Shown here: positions 8,402 through 17,324 of the stretch, piece by piece
Layout of the letters: every line of letters begins with the position of its first letter
How positions within the stretch are numbered: position 1 is the stretch's first letter
Notes under the pieces: model-generated
The model's input: the letters and a program-made list of their open reading frames with translations, nothing else
Told to the model about the DNA's origin: nothing
The model's database searches: none
Position numbers and translations under genes: made by a program
DNA from: CBDAUN01 sp965200645
GTDB lineage: Bacteria; Pseudomonadota; Gammaproteobacteria; Arenicellales; JAJDZL01
Direction: 5' to 3'
DNA: 64,000 nucleotides
Assembly: GCA_965200645.1 (NCBI GenBank)
Contig: CBDAUN010000003.1
Span: 434,001-498,000 of the forward strand

Positions 8402-9553
8402 GTGCAATTTAATCAAGACAGTAACGCATTACTCGCATTAGCTGACGGTAGTCTTTTCTGGGGAAGGTCGTTTGGTTGTATTGGCGAAGCAGTCGGTGAG
8501 GTAATTTTTAACACTTCAATTACCGGCTATCAGGAGATCATTACTGACCCATCCTATACCAAACAAATCGTTACATTGACTCATCCTCATATTGGCAATG
8601 TAGGCGTCAACCCTACTGATATCGAATCAAGCAGAATATTTGCGTCCGGCTTAGTCGTGCGAAGCCTACCCAATCAAATTAGTAACTGGCGCGCTAGTTC
8701 AAGTCTTTCTAACTTTCTTCAAGAGCGAAATATTGTTGGTATTGAGCAAATTGATACTCGAGCACTAACGCGACTGATTAGAGAAGAAGGCGCTCAAAAT
8801 GGCTGCATTATTGTCGGTGATAGAATTGATGCCGAATATGCAGTAGAAAGTGCAAGGACTTTTGAAGGACTAAAGGGCATGGATTTGGCAAAGGAAGTCA
8901 CCACTAGTTCATCCTACAGTTGGGATCATGGACTTAGTGAACTGTCAGTTAATCTTGGCCAGGCCAAAAACAGTGACACAAATCAATTTTCCGTGATTGC
9001 ATATGACTACGGAGTTAAGCACAATATCTTGCGCATGTTGGTTGACCATGGCTGCAAAGTTACTGTTGTCCCTGCTAAGACTCCTGCCAATGAACTGCTC
9101 AAAATGGAAGTCGATGGTATATTTCTGTCGAATGGTCCAGGGGACCCTGAACCGTGCACCTACGCCATTGAATCAATATCTAATTTACTGGAACAAAATA
9201 TTCCGATATTTGGAATTTGTCTAGGTCATCAACTTCTTGCCTTGGCGAGTGGCGCAAAAACCGCAAAAATGAAATTCGGGCATCATGGCGCCAATCATCC
9301 CGTCAAGGATTTGGAGTCCGGTGAAATCATGATTACCAGTCAAAATCATGGTTTCGCCGTCGCAGATGAGAATTTACCTGAAGACCTTGTTGTAACCCAT
9401 CGTTCGCTATTTGATGGCACCATTCAGGGCCTAAGACATGTCCGATTTCCAGCAATATCCTTTCAAGGTCATCCGGAGGCAAGTCCAGGTCCGCACGAGT
9501 CAAAAGTATTTTTTTCAAAGTTCATTGAAATGATGTTAGCTCGCTCAAGTTAA
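8402..9553 (+). CDS. carA: Carbamoyl-phosphate synthase small chain
   Basis: Glutaminase subunit of carbamoyl-phosphate synthase; it passes ammonia to CarB for arginine and pyrimidine synthesis. The N-terminal half carries FNTSITGYQEIITDPSYTKQ, the conserved small-chain block. The C-terminal class I amidotransferase domain has LSNGPGDP, the nucleophile elbow FGICLGHQ and the HPEASPGP segment with the triad His and Glu. At 383 residues the length is normal. The start is GTG at 8402; no in-frame ATG nearby keeps the family N-terminus. It lies 16 bp before carB. Confidence 0.96.
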   Translation: MQFNQDSNALLALADGSLFWGRSFGCIGEAVGEVIFNTSITGYQEIITDPSYTKQIVTLTHPHIGNVGVNPTDIESSRIFASGLVVRSLPNQISNWRASSSLSNFLQERNIVGIEQIDTRALTRLIREEGAQNGCIIVGDRIDAEYAVESARTFEGLKGMDLAKEVTTSSSYSWDHGLSELSVNLGQAKNSDTNQFSVIAYDYGVKHNILRMLVDHGCKVTVVPAKTPANELLKMEVDGIFLSNGPGDPEPCTYAIESISNLLEQNIPIFGICLGHQLLALASGAKTAKMKFGHHGANHPVKDLESGEIMITSQNHGFAVADENLPEDLVVTHRSLFDGTIQGLRHVRFPAISFQGHPEASPGPHESKVFFSKFIEMMLARSS

Positions 9554-9569
9554 TTGAATCAAATCAGAC

Positions 9570-12500
9570 ATGCCTAAACGTACAGACTTAGAGTCAATCC
9601 TGATTATTGGAGCCGGGCCAATCATTATCGGACAGGCCTGCGAGTTTGATTATTCCGGTGTTCAAGCCTGTAGGGCACTAAAGGCAGAAGGATATCGTGT
9701 CATTCTGGTCAATTCAAATCCAGCAACAATCATGACCGATCCTGAATTTGCGGATTCAACCTACATTGAACCAATACGTTGGCAAACCATCGCAGAAATT
9801 GTTGCTAAGGAAAAACCGTCTGCGTTACTTCCGACAATGGGCGGACAAACTGGCTTGAACTGTGCCTTAGATCTAGTTCGACACGGGGTACTGGAAGAGC
9901 ACAAAGTCGAACTAATCGGGGCAACACAGGATTCCATAGAAAAAGCCGAAGACCGAGAGCGATTTCAGGAGTGCATGGCCAACATTGGCTTGAAAACAGT
10001 TAAAGGCCAACTTGCACACGATATGGAGGATGCCTGGAGAATTTTGGAGTCTATAGGATACCCAGCAATTATTAGACCTTCCTTTACCTTGGGTGGAACC
10101 GGAGGCGGAATCGCATACAACAACGATGAATTTACCGAAATATGCCGACGAGGTCTGGATGCATCACCAACAAATGAACTTTTGATTGAACAAAGTATCA
10201 CGGGTTGGAAAGAGTTTGAAATGGAAGTTGTCCGGGATTATCGAGATAACTGCATCATCGTCTGCTCCATCGAGAACTTTGATGCCATGGGAGTGCACAC
10301 CGGAGATTCGATAACAATAGCCCCTGCGCAGACTCTGACAGATAAGGAATACCAGGTCATGCGGGATGCGAGTATTGCGGTTATTCGAGAAATTGGTGTT
10401 GATACAGGCGGATCAAATGTTCAATTTGCAATTCACCCTGCAACAGGAGAAATGGTCGTTGTAGAGATGAACCCCCGCGTCTCCCGGTCATCTGCTCTAG
10501 CATCAAAGGCAACTGGTTTCCCAATAGCCAAAGTAGCGGCACGACTTGCGGTCGGTTATTCCTTGGATGAACTCAGCAATGACATAACGGGTGGCGCCAC
10601 TCCTGCATCTTTCGAACCTACAATTGACTATATCGTCACCAAAATTCCTAGATTCGACTTTAGGAAATTTCCTCTGGCCAATGCCACACTAACGACGCAA
10701 ATGAAATCGGTTGGAGAAGTTATGGCAATAGGTCGAACGTTTCAGGAGTCGTTGCAAAAAGCTATGCGCAGTCTGGAAATCGGGTCATATGGATTTGAGT
10801 CGAAAATTGACCACAGCAGCGCACTCAGTTCAAAGGATATTAATGAATTGATTGATGCGAATTTAAGGGTGCCGGGGGCAGAGCGACTGTGGTATCTAGC
10901 TGATGCCTTGCGGCAGGGCTATTCGATCGAAAGAATTTATTCCATATGCGGAATTGATCCGTGGTTCCTCGCTGAGATCAAGTCGATTATTGATGCAGAA
11001 ATTGAGATTCAGAAAATAGGGCAGACTATTCAGCCCGATTCACTCTACAGATGGAAGCAGCAGGGATTTTCTGACAACAGAATAGCGACACTAAGCGGTA
11101 ACAGTGAAGCCGATGTACGCAAGTTGAGACATTTCAACGCAATTCATCCGGTGTACAAACGAGTAGATTCTTGTGCAGGTGAGTTCGCCACACCTACAGC
11201 GTACATGTATTCAACTTATGAGCAAGAATGCGAATCTGAACCGACTTCAAACAGGAAAATTGTGGTTCTAGGTGGAGGTCCAAACAGAATCGGACAAGGC
11301 ATCGAATTCGACTACTGCTGTGTGCATGCGGCACTTTCTTTACACGAAGACGGCTTTGAAACCATCATGGTTAACTGTAATCCTGAAACAGTTTCCACAG
11401 ACTACGATGTCTCAGACAGGTTGTATTTTGAACCGCTAACTGTAGAAGATGTTTTAGAAGTTTGTCGTGTAGAAAATCCGAACGGAGTGATTGTCCAATA
11501 CGGCGGTCAGACACCTTTGAAAATATCTCGAGAATTGGATGCTGCCGGTGTACCCATCATCGGAACTTCGGCTGAATCCATTCATCAAGCCGAAGACCGA
11601 GAATTCTTTCAGAGAATTGTTAAGGATTGTGAACTTGCACAACCACCCAACGCGACTGCCACTTCCATTGAAGAAGCACTGCTTGCTGCTGAAGATATTG
11701 GTTATCCAATCGTCGTGCGTCCTTCCTATGTTTTAGGTGGTCAGGCTATGCAAATAGTCCGAGATAATGAGCAGCTTACAAAATACATGGATGAAGCGAT
11801 TGGTGTATCACACCAGTCCCCCGTTTTGCTTGACCGATTTTTAAGCGATGCAGTTGAAGTGGATGTAGATGCAATTTGCGATGGCAAGGAAGTACTTATT
11901 GGGGGAATCATGCAACACATTGAGCAAGCGGGCGTGCACTCAGGTGATTCGGCTTGTTCCTTACCAGCGTTTGGCTTAAGTCAGGAAATTCAAAACGAAA
12001 TTAAGGAACAAACCAGACGACTAGCAATAAAGCTAAAGGTTGTTGGCCTTATGAATGTTCAGTTTGCCGTCAAAAATTATCAAATTTATCTGCTTGAAGT
12101 TAATCCACGGGCCTCCCGCACAGTTCCATTTGTTTCTAAGGCAACCGCATATCAGCTTGCAAAAATTGGAGCTCGTTGCATGACAGGTCGAACTTTGGAG
12201 GAACAAGGAGCAACTACGGAGATTGTTCCGAAGTATTACAACGTCAAGGAAGCCGTTTTCCCATTTGAAAAGTTTCCGAATGCGGAACCCATACTTGGAC
12301 CTGAAATGAAGAGTACAGGAGAAGTTATGGGTATTGGAATGACATTTGGAGAAGCCTATCGAAAGGCTCATCTTGCCACTGGATTTGTACTACCTGATGG
12401 CGGTAATGCGCTACTAAGTGTTGGCGGCGGTGATCGCACCGGTTTGATTGCAATAGCAAACGACTTATCTAATTTAGGTTTCAAGCTCTTTGCGACAGAA

Positions 12501-12794
12501 GGGACTGCTCGAGAACTTCAGGAGTATGACATTACAGTACAAACTGTGCAAAAAGTTCGGCAGGGTAGACCTCATGTTGTTGACATGATTAAGAATTCAG
12601 AAATTGACATAATTATCAATGTACCGCAAAGAGTACAAAGTATCGCAGACTCTGAAACTATCTTAAAGGAAGCCCTGAAAAGACGGGTTCCATATTTCAC
12701 TACCATTGCCGCGGCTTCAGCCTTATGTGAAGCTTTTGGCGAACCCGTCAGCAACCCGTATCGATTACAGACTTTGCATGAAAAAAGCCACTAA
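9570..12794 (+). CDS. carB: Carbamoyl-phosphate synthase large chain
   Basis: The synthetase subunit, 1074 residues, which makes carbamoyl phosphate from bicarbonate, ammonia and two ATP. It shows the internal duplication typical of CarB: two ATP-grasp halves, each with the glycine-rich phosphate loop (PSFTLGGTGGG near 169; PSYVLGGQAM near 715) and the EMNPRVSRSSALASKATG / EVNPRASRTVPFVSKATA pair. The C-terminal MGS-like allosteric domain starts near 940 with LFATEGTA. It is cotranscribed with carA. A hairpin terminator overlaps its stop codon. Confidence 0.97.
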   Translation: MPKRTDLESILIIGAGPIIIGQACEFDYSGVQACRALKAEGYRVILVNSNPATIMTDPEFADSTYIEPIRWQTIAEIVAKEKPSALLPTMGGQTGLNCALDLVRHGVLEEHKVELIGATQDSIEKAEDRERFQECMANIGLKTVKGQLAHDMEDAWRILESIGYPAIIRPSFTLGGTGGGIAYNNDEFTEICRRGLDASPTNELLIEQSITGWKEFEMEVVRDYRDNCIIVCSIENFDAMGVHTGDSITIAPAQTLTDKEYQVMRDASIAVIREIGVDTGGSNVQFAIHPATGEMVVVEMNPRVSRSSALASKATGFPIAKVAARLAVGYSLDELSNDITGGATPASFEPTIDYIVTKIPRFDFRKFPLANATLTTQMKSVGEVMAIGRTFQESLQKAMRSLEIGSYGFESKIDHSSALSSKDINELIDANLRVPGAERLWYLADALRQGYSIERIYSICGIDPWFLAEIKSIIDAEIEIQKIGQTIQPDSLYRWKQQGFSDNRIATLSGNSEADVRKLRHFNAIHPVYKRVDSCAGEFATPTAYMYSTYEQECESEPTSNRKIVVLGGGPNRIGQGIEFDYCCVHAALSLHEDGFETIMVNCNPETVSTDYDVSDRLYFEPLTVEDVLEVCRVENPNGVIVQYGGQTPLKISRELDAAGVPIIGTSAESIHQAEDREFFQRIVKDCELAQPPNATATSIEEALLAAEDIGYPIVVRPSYVLGGQAMQIVRDNEQLTKYMDEAIGVSHQSPVLLDRFLSDAVEVDVDAICDGKEVLIGGIMQHIEQAGVHSGDSACSLPAFGLSQEIQNEIKEQTRRLAIKLKVVGLMNVQFAVKNYQIYLLEVNPRASRTVPFVSKATAYQLAKIGARCMTGRTLEEQGATTEIVPKYYNVKEAVFPFEKFPNAEPILGPEMKSTGEVMGIGMTFGEAYRKAHLATGFVLPDGGNALLSVGGGDRTGLIAIANDLSNLGFKLFATEGTARELQEYDITVQTVQKVRQGRPHVVDMIKNSEIDIIINVPQRVQSIADSETILKEALKRRVPYFTTIAAASALCEAFGEPVSNPYRLQTLHEKSH

Positions 12795-12817
12795 GTAGCT
12801 ACACTACTCAGTGGCTT
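12785..12817. terminator. Bidirectional terminator between carB and the Bax-inhibitor gene
   Basis: An 8-bp perfect stem AAGCCACT / AGTGGCTT with a 17-nt loop, placed between the convergent carB and Bax-inhibitor-1 genes and overlapping the carB stop. Read on the minus strand the stem is followed by a run of six U, so it is a good intrinsic terminator for the minus-strand gene. On the plus strand the U-tract is only three long, so termination of carB is weaker. Confidence 0.75.
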
Positions 12818-12850
12818 TAACTGTAATTGCTTGTATTAGTCTACAGAACT

Positions 12851-13522
12851 CTAGTCGCGAAAAAGTCCTAGAATTTGCAACAAACTCAAGAATAAGTTGT
12901 AAATCGAAACATACAGTGTCACGGTAGCCATGATGTAATTGGTTTCTCCACCGTGAATGATTGCGCTGGTTTGATATAGAATCAAACCTGACATCAGCAG
13001 GATAAAGATTGCTGATACAGCAATCGACAATGCTGGAACGCTAAAAATGATTGCTGCAATGCCTAGAACGAATGCGCCTAAAATTCCAGCAAACAGCATT
13101 CCACCAATAAACGCGAAATTCTTTTTGGTTGCAATAGCATATGCTGACAGACCGAAGAATATTATTCCCGTGCTACCAAGTGCTGTCATAACCAATTGAT
13201 CCCCATTAGGAACTACGGTGAGATAGTATCCAACGATTGGTCCAAGAGTTGCACCCATAAATCCAGTCAGGGCGAACACGAACAAAATTCCGAGTCCCGA
13301 ATTTCGGAACATTCCAGTTAGAAATAGAAGTCCGAAATAACCGACCAAGGTGATAATCAATCCGGGATGCGGCCAATTAAAAACAACTGATACTCCTGCG
13401 ACAACCGCACTAAATAGCAGTGTTAGCGATAGCAGCATATACGTATTCCGCAGAACACGATGTGCAGACTCCGATATTGCACTTGGCCGTTGTGCCGTGA
13501 GGAGACGTTCGTCAATTCTCAT
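12851..13522 (-). CDS. Bax inhibitor-1/YccA family membrane protein
   Basis: A 223-residue inner-membrane protein with about seven hydrophobic segments after a short charged N-terminus. It belongs to the Bax inhibitor-1 family (YccA/YbhL), whose bacterial members are linked to FtsH modulation and to pH-dependent calcium leak. Family features include the N-terminal LRNTYMLLSLTLLFSA, FVFALTGFMGATLGP near 82, a LYQTSAIIHGG block near 183 and the C-terminal ATVTLYVSIYNLFLSLLQIL helix. It faces carB across a terminator. The exact physiological role is unknown. Confidence 0.9.
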   Translation of the reverse strand: MRIDERLLTAQRPSAISESAHRVLRNTYMLLSLTLLFSAVVAGVSVVFNWPHPGLIITLVGYFGLLFLTGMFRNSGLGILFVFALTGFMGATLGPIVGYYLTVVPNGDQLVMTALGSTGIIFFGLSAYAIATKKNFAFIGGMLFAGILGAFVLGIAAIIFSVPALSIAVSAIFILLMSGLILYQTSAIIHGGETNYIMATVTLYVSIYNLFLSLLQILGLFRD

Positions 13523-13893
13523 TACTCTTTACCTCCAGTAACGATTGTTGTTCTGAATTGTACTTTGTTGACAAATTGCAGTCAAATTTGCCGTCTGTTT
13601 TTACTGGTTTCCTTATTTTACTTGGATCTAAATTATCAGGCTAATTTGACTAGACTTAAGTTCAATTTGCTATTTTGCTTAATAGGTAATCACAAATTTA
13701 GAAAATTCAAGATCCACTTGAAAAACCTTTGAATTTCGTTTACGTTTGGTCCTTTTACTCAATTTAAATCAGTACAATACTGACTTAAGCGCTAGCCATT
13801 GATGTCACTCGACACTAAATTCCGGAATTGTCCAAGTTTTGTTTGGTGAAAATTGCTGATTTAAAAGCAATAGGATCGCGATCTTGAATTAAT
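13523..13893. other. 371-bp intergenic region, Bax-inhibitor gene to tRNA-Ser
   Basis: AT-rich sequence without a recognisable gene; it must hold the promoters for the minus-strand membrane-protein gene and for tRNA-Ser. A TACAAT hexamer at 13773-13778 could serve as a -10 element, but it is about 115 bp from the tRNA and has no good -35 partner at normal spacing. I see nothing else in it. Confidence 0.3.
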
Positions 13894-13981
13894 GGAGAGG
13901 TGGCTGAGCGGACGAAAGCAACGGTCTTGAAAACCGTCGAAGGGAAACCTTCCGGGGGTTCGAATCCCTCCCTCTCCGCCA
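13894..13981 (+). tRNA. tRNA-Ser(UGA)
   Basis: An 88-nt class II tRNA with an encoded CCA end. The acceptor stem GGAGAGG pairs with CCTCTCC, the anticodon loop reads CTTGAAA within the stem ACGGT/ACCGT, giving anticodon UGA, and a long variable arm follows, as expected for serine. The T-loop GGTTCGAATCC is standard. The foreign-looking pseudogene region starts just downstream, so this tRNA may have been a landing site. Confidence 0.97.
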
Positions 13982-14004
13982 CTTAGGAACAAAACTACGA
14001 ACGT

Positions 14005-14212
14005 CGATTGCCACCTATTTGTTTGCTGACTATGGCGGCAACGGCGCAGGCTACATGGACCGCCATGGCCGAAGACAGCCAGCCTGAAGAGTGAGATCGG
14101 CGCCCACGCTGGGAAATCAGCCACTGGCCCAGGAAGCCTATGTCAAAATTCAGAGGCGACTCGATGTGCATTGAAGGATTAAACGCACAAACAACAACCA
14201 TTGGTGGCGATT
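14005..14212. repeat. Imperfect inverted repeat in the spacer before the pseudogene
   Basis: The spacer between tRNA-Ser and the decayed ATPase gene has a GATTGCCACC-type arm at about 14005-14024 and an inverted counterpart (GGTGGCGATT) at about 14193-14212. The core GCCACC/GGTGGC match is exact, but the flanks match only partly. It may be the remnant of a mobile-element end, or chance. The spacer composition is GC-richer than the DNA before the tRNA. Confidence 0.25.
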
Positions 14213-14234
14213 ACCTGGGGGAGAGGGAAGCGCC

Positions 14235-15797
14235 ATGACCCGAAAGTTACTGCCTATCGGGGTCCAGAAGTTTGATACGATTCGATGTAATGGGTTTTAT
14301 TATGTTGATAAAACCCCGCTGATTAGGCAATTGGTAAATGATGGGCGTAATTATTTCCTGTCTCGCCCACGTCGCTTTGGTAAAACTCTGCTGCTTGACA
14401 CTCTCAAGGCTCTGTTTGAGGGACGCGAGAACCTGTTCACAGGATTGGACATTTATGACCACTGGGATTGGTCGGTTTCCTATCCGGTGGTGCGTCTCAG
14501 TTTCGATGGTAAATATGAGAGGCCGGATGAGATTGAGGGCGACATTATCGAACAACTAGCGGACGTGGAGCGCAAATATGATCTTCCGCCCGCCGAAGTA
14601 GCCAATACCGGCCAGAGACGCTTGCGCAACGTATTGAGCCGCCTCTATCACAAGACTGACCAGCCCGTTGCCGTTCTCGTCGATGAATATGACAAACCGA
14701 TTCTGGACGCCTTGCACGATCGTGCGCTGGCAATCACCAACCGCGATTATCTGCGCGGCTTATATGGCATTATCAAGGGCAGCGTAGAACATGTCGGCTT
14801 CACCTTCGTCACAGGTATCAGCCAGTTTGCTAGGTTGAGCTTTTTTCCGAGTTGAACCATCTGAAGGACATCAGCCTCACCCCGCGCTATGCGACAATCT
14901 GCGGATATATCGATACCGTGTTTACGCCGGAACTCGGCGGGCTTGATCGAGACAAGATCCGACAATGGTATTATGGCTATGATTGGCGCGCGGCGCAGCG
15001 CCTCTACTGTCCTTTTGACGTGCTTCTGCTGTTCGACGAGCGGGAGTTTGCCCCCTACTGGTTCGAGACTGCCTCACCGAGTTTTCTGTTCGAGGTGCAA
15101 AAAATAAATCGATTAGTTCAGTCGAACTTGAAGGTTGCCTGATCGAGAGATCCGCGCTTACCAGGTTTGAGTTTAAAAAAAAATCGAGCCAGAATTTTTA
15201 CTGTTCCAGTCTGGCTACTTTACCATTACCGGGGAAACCCAAAATGGCCATAAAACCTTCTACGAATTGGACTATCCCAATCTGGAGGTAAAACTCAGTT
15301 TCAATGATAAGCTACTGGCTCATCTCGATCAGGGGAATAGCGGCTCGGAGGAAGATCAAGGCGAAAACCTTCGTGCCTTGCTCGAGGAACATGATTTTGA
15401 TAGCTTTGCCGACCGGATGCGGGCTTAGCTCGCGAGCATCCCGTATCAGTGGCACAATAATGATCTGGCACGCTATGAAGCTTGGTATGCGGGCCTCCTG
15501 CACATGTGTTTCCGCTCCATCGGCATTGAAACCCGACCGGAGGAATCTTCAAGTCATGGTTGCTCGGATCTGGTGGTTCAGCTTGGCGACCAGGTCTTTA
15601 TCATCGAGTTCAAGATGGCCGAGCGTGCAGAGGATGCAGAAGTCGCCCTTGAGGCAGCCTTCGTGCAGATGCGGAGCCGCGGCTACGCTGAAAAATATCG
15701 CCGCAGCGGCAGCAAAGTCCACTTGACCGCCGTCGCCTGCGGGCGCGAGGCCCGCAACCTGCTGGAGGTACGGGCCGAACCGGATTCAACCGTCTGA
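14235..15797 (+). pseudogene. Decayed AAA-ATPase-like / PD-(D/E)XK nuclease domain protein
   Basis: Remnant of a protein of the family that joins an AAA-ATPase-like domain to a C-terminal PD-(D/E)XK nuclease-like domain (DUF1703). The first piece keeps the N-terminal YVDKTPLI, the Walker-A-like SRPRRFGKTLLLDTL and the Walker-B-like VLVDEYDKPI. Homology then jumps frames three times: at the T-run 14841-14846 (into LNHLKDISL), at the A-run 15099-15104, and at the A-run 15175-15183 (into LLFQSGYFTI). An in-frame TAG lies at 15426-15428. The tail still shows the nuclease-like SDLVVQLGDQVFIIEFK. All three shifts are -1 and lie in homopolymers. The GC content is visibly higher than in both flanks, suggesting transfer followed by decay. 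Confidence 0.88.
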
Positions 15798-15931
15798 GAA
15801 CCAAAGCTCTCAAACTGGTTAGCGACATGGGGAAAACTTCCTGTAGCGCTTACATCATAGCGCTATAGCGAAGCGATTGTACGCATCTTCATCATGCATC
15901 GACCACCAATTAAAAATTTCTATCTAGGTGG

Positions 15932-17320
15932 CTAGTTGATAGCACTCAATAACTGGTCTACACTCGCCTTGGCATCGCCAAACAACATTCTGTTGTTGTC
16001 CTTGTAAAACAAAGGATTTTCAACACCTGCGTAACCCGTTGCCATACTGCGTTTCAATACGATGGTTGTTTTTGCCTTCCACACTTCAATTACTGGCATA
16101 CCGGCTATTGGACTATCTGGTGTGTCTTGTGCAGATGGGTTCACGATGTCATTTGCGCCAATAATCAATACCACATCCACTTCTGGAATGTCAGGATTGA
16201 TTTCGTCCATTTCCAGGACAATGTCGTAAGGTACTTTTGCTTCAGCCAGCAAGACGTTCATATGACCTGGCATGCGACCTGCTACAGGATGAATTGCAAA
16301 AAAAACACTTTTCCCAAGGTCACGTAAACGGCGGGTTAATTCAGCAATGGGATGTTGTGCGTGGGCCACAGCGAGACCGTATCCTGGAACAATCACTACA
16401 GACTTGGCAGTCTGAAGTAAACTAGCGGTCGCATCAACCGAAATTGGTGTGTGATGTCCCTCAACTACGTCAGTGGTCATTCCGCCTGTCGTTCCAAAAC
16501 CACCCATAATAACGCTCAAAAAGTGTCGATTCATTGCACGACACATGATGTAGCTCAAAATTGCACCACTGCTTCCTACTAATGCACCGACCAATATTAG
16601 CAGGTTGTTACTCAGCATAAATCCTGTCGCAGCTGCGGCCCATCCCGAATAACTGTTGAGCATGGATATGACCACCGGCATATCTGCACCACCAATGGCT
16701 AACACAAGATGCAGACCAATAACGAACGCAATTATCGTCATAATGATGAGCACTTCAGTACCCGTAAGCGCAAAGTTCGAAGACAGAAACATTACTCCAA
16801 GCCAGACACAAACGATGACCATCACAAGATTAAGCCAGTGACGTGCCGGTAGCATCAAAGGCCTACTTGAAATAATCCCTTGAAGCTTGCCAAATGCTGC
16901 GACTGACCCTGTGAAGGTTATGGCACCAATGAAAACACCTAAAAAGATTTCAATTTCATGAATTATCAATTCTGCTCCGATGTATTCCTGCAGGGGTTCG
17001 ATGTAGTTTGCGAATCCAACAAATACAGCGGCAAGACCGACTAAGCTGTGCAATATGGCGACAAGTTGCGGCATCGCAGTCATTTGCACCTTCAAACTAA
17101 CTGCAAGTCCTATAACAGCACCAATGCTCATCATGCCAATAATGATTCCAATATCATCGATAGCTCTAGCTGCGATGGTGCCCGTAACAGCCAGCACCAT
17201 GCCCAAAATGCCAAAGATATTGCCTCGAACTGCTGTAGTCTGCTGACTAAGTCCGCCAAGACTCAAAATGAAAAATATCGAAGCGATAATGTATAGGGAG
17301 TTGACTAATCCTTCTAACAT
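15932..17320 (-). CDS. pntB: NAD(P) transhydrogenase subunit beta
   Basis: Membrane subunit of the proton-translocating transhydrogenase; it carries the NADP(H)-binding domain III. The length of 462 residues equals that of E. coli PntB. The first 270 residues hold about eight to nine hydrophobic helices. The NADP domain shows VVIVPGYGLAVAHAQHPI near 305, FAIHPVAGRMPGHMNVLLAEA near 345 and the C-terminal MATGYAGVENPLFY block. It sits 4 bp after pntA on the same strand, so the two are one transcript. The complex uses the proton gradient to drive NADPH formation. Confidence 0.97.
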   Translation of the reverse strand: MLEGLVNSLYIIASIFFILSLGGLSQQTTAVRGNIFGILGMVLAVTGTIAARAIDDIGIIIGMMSIGAVIGLAVSLKVQMTAMPQLVAILHSLVGLAAVFVGFANYIEPLQEYIGAELIIHEIEIFLGVFIGAITFTGSVAAFGKLQGIISSRPLMLPARHWLNLVMVIVCVWLGVMFLSSNFALTGTEVLIIMTIIAFVIGLHLVLAIGGADMPVVISMLNSYSGWAAAATGFMLSNNLLILVGALVGSSGAILSYIMCRAMNRHFLSVIMGGFGTTGGMTTDVVEGHHTPISVDATASLLQTAKSVVIVPGYGLAVAHAQHPIAELTRRLRDLGKSVFFAIHPVAGRMPGHMNVLLAEAKVPYDIVLEMDEINPDIPEVDVVLIIGANDIVNPSAQDTPDSPIAGMPVIEVWKAKTTIVLKRSMATGYAGVENPLFYKDNNRMLFGDAKASVDQLLSAIN

Positions 17321-17324
17321 CAGC

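Noticed and set aside
13861..14124. Minus-strand ORF of 87 residues containing GGIRTPGRFPFDGFQDRCF
   Set aside because: This is the classic false protein read antisense to tRNA-Ser; the tRNA fold explains the sequence.
13894..15931. Integrative element with attL/attR made from the tRNA-Ser 3' end
   Set aside because: I found no second copy of the tRNA 3' end downstream and no integrase gene.
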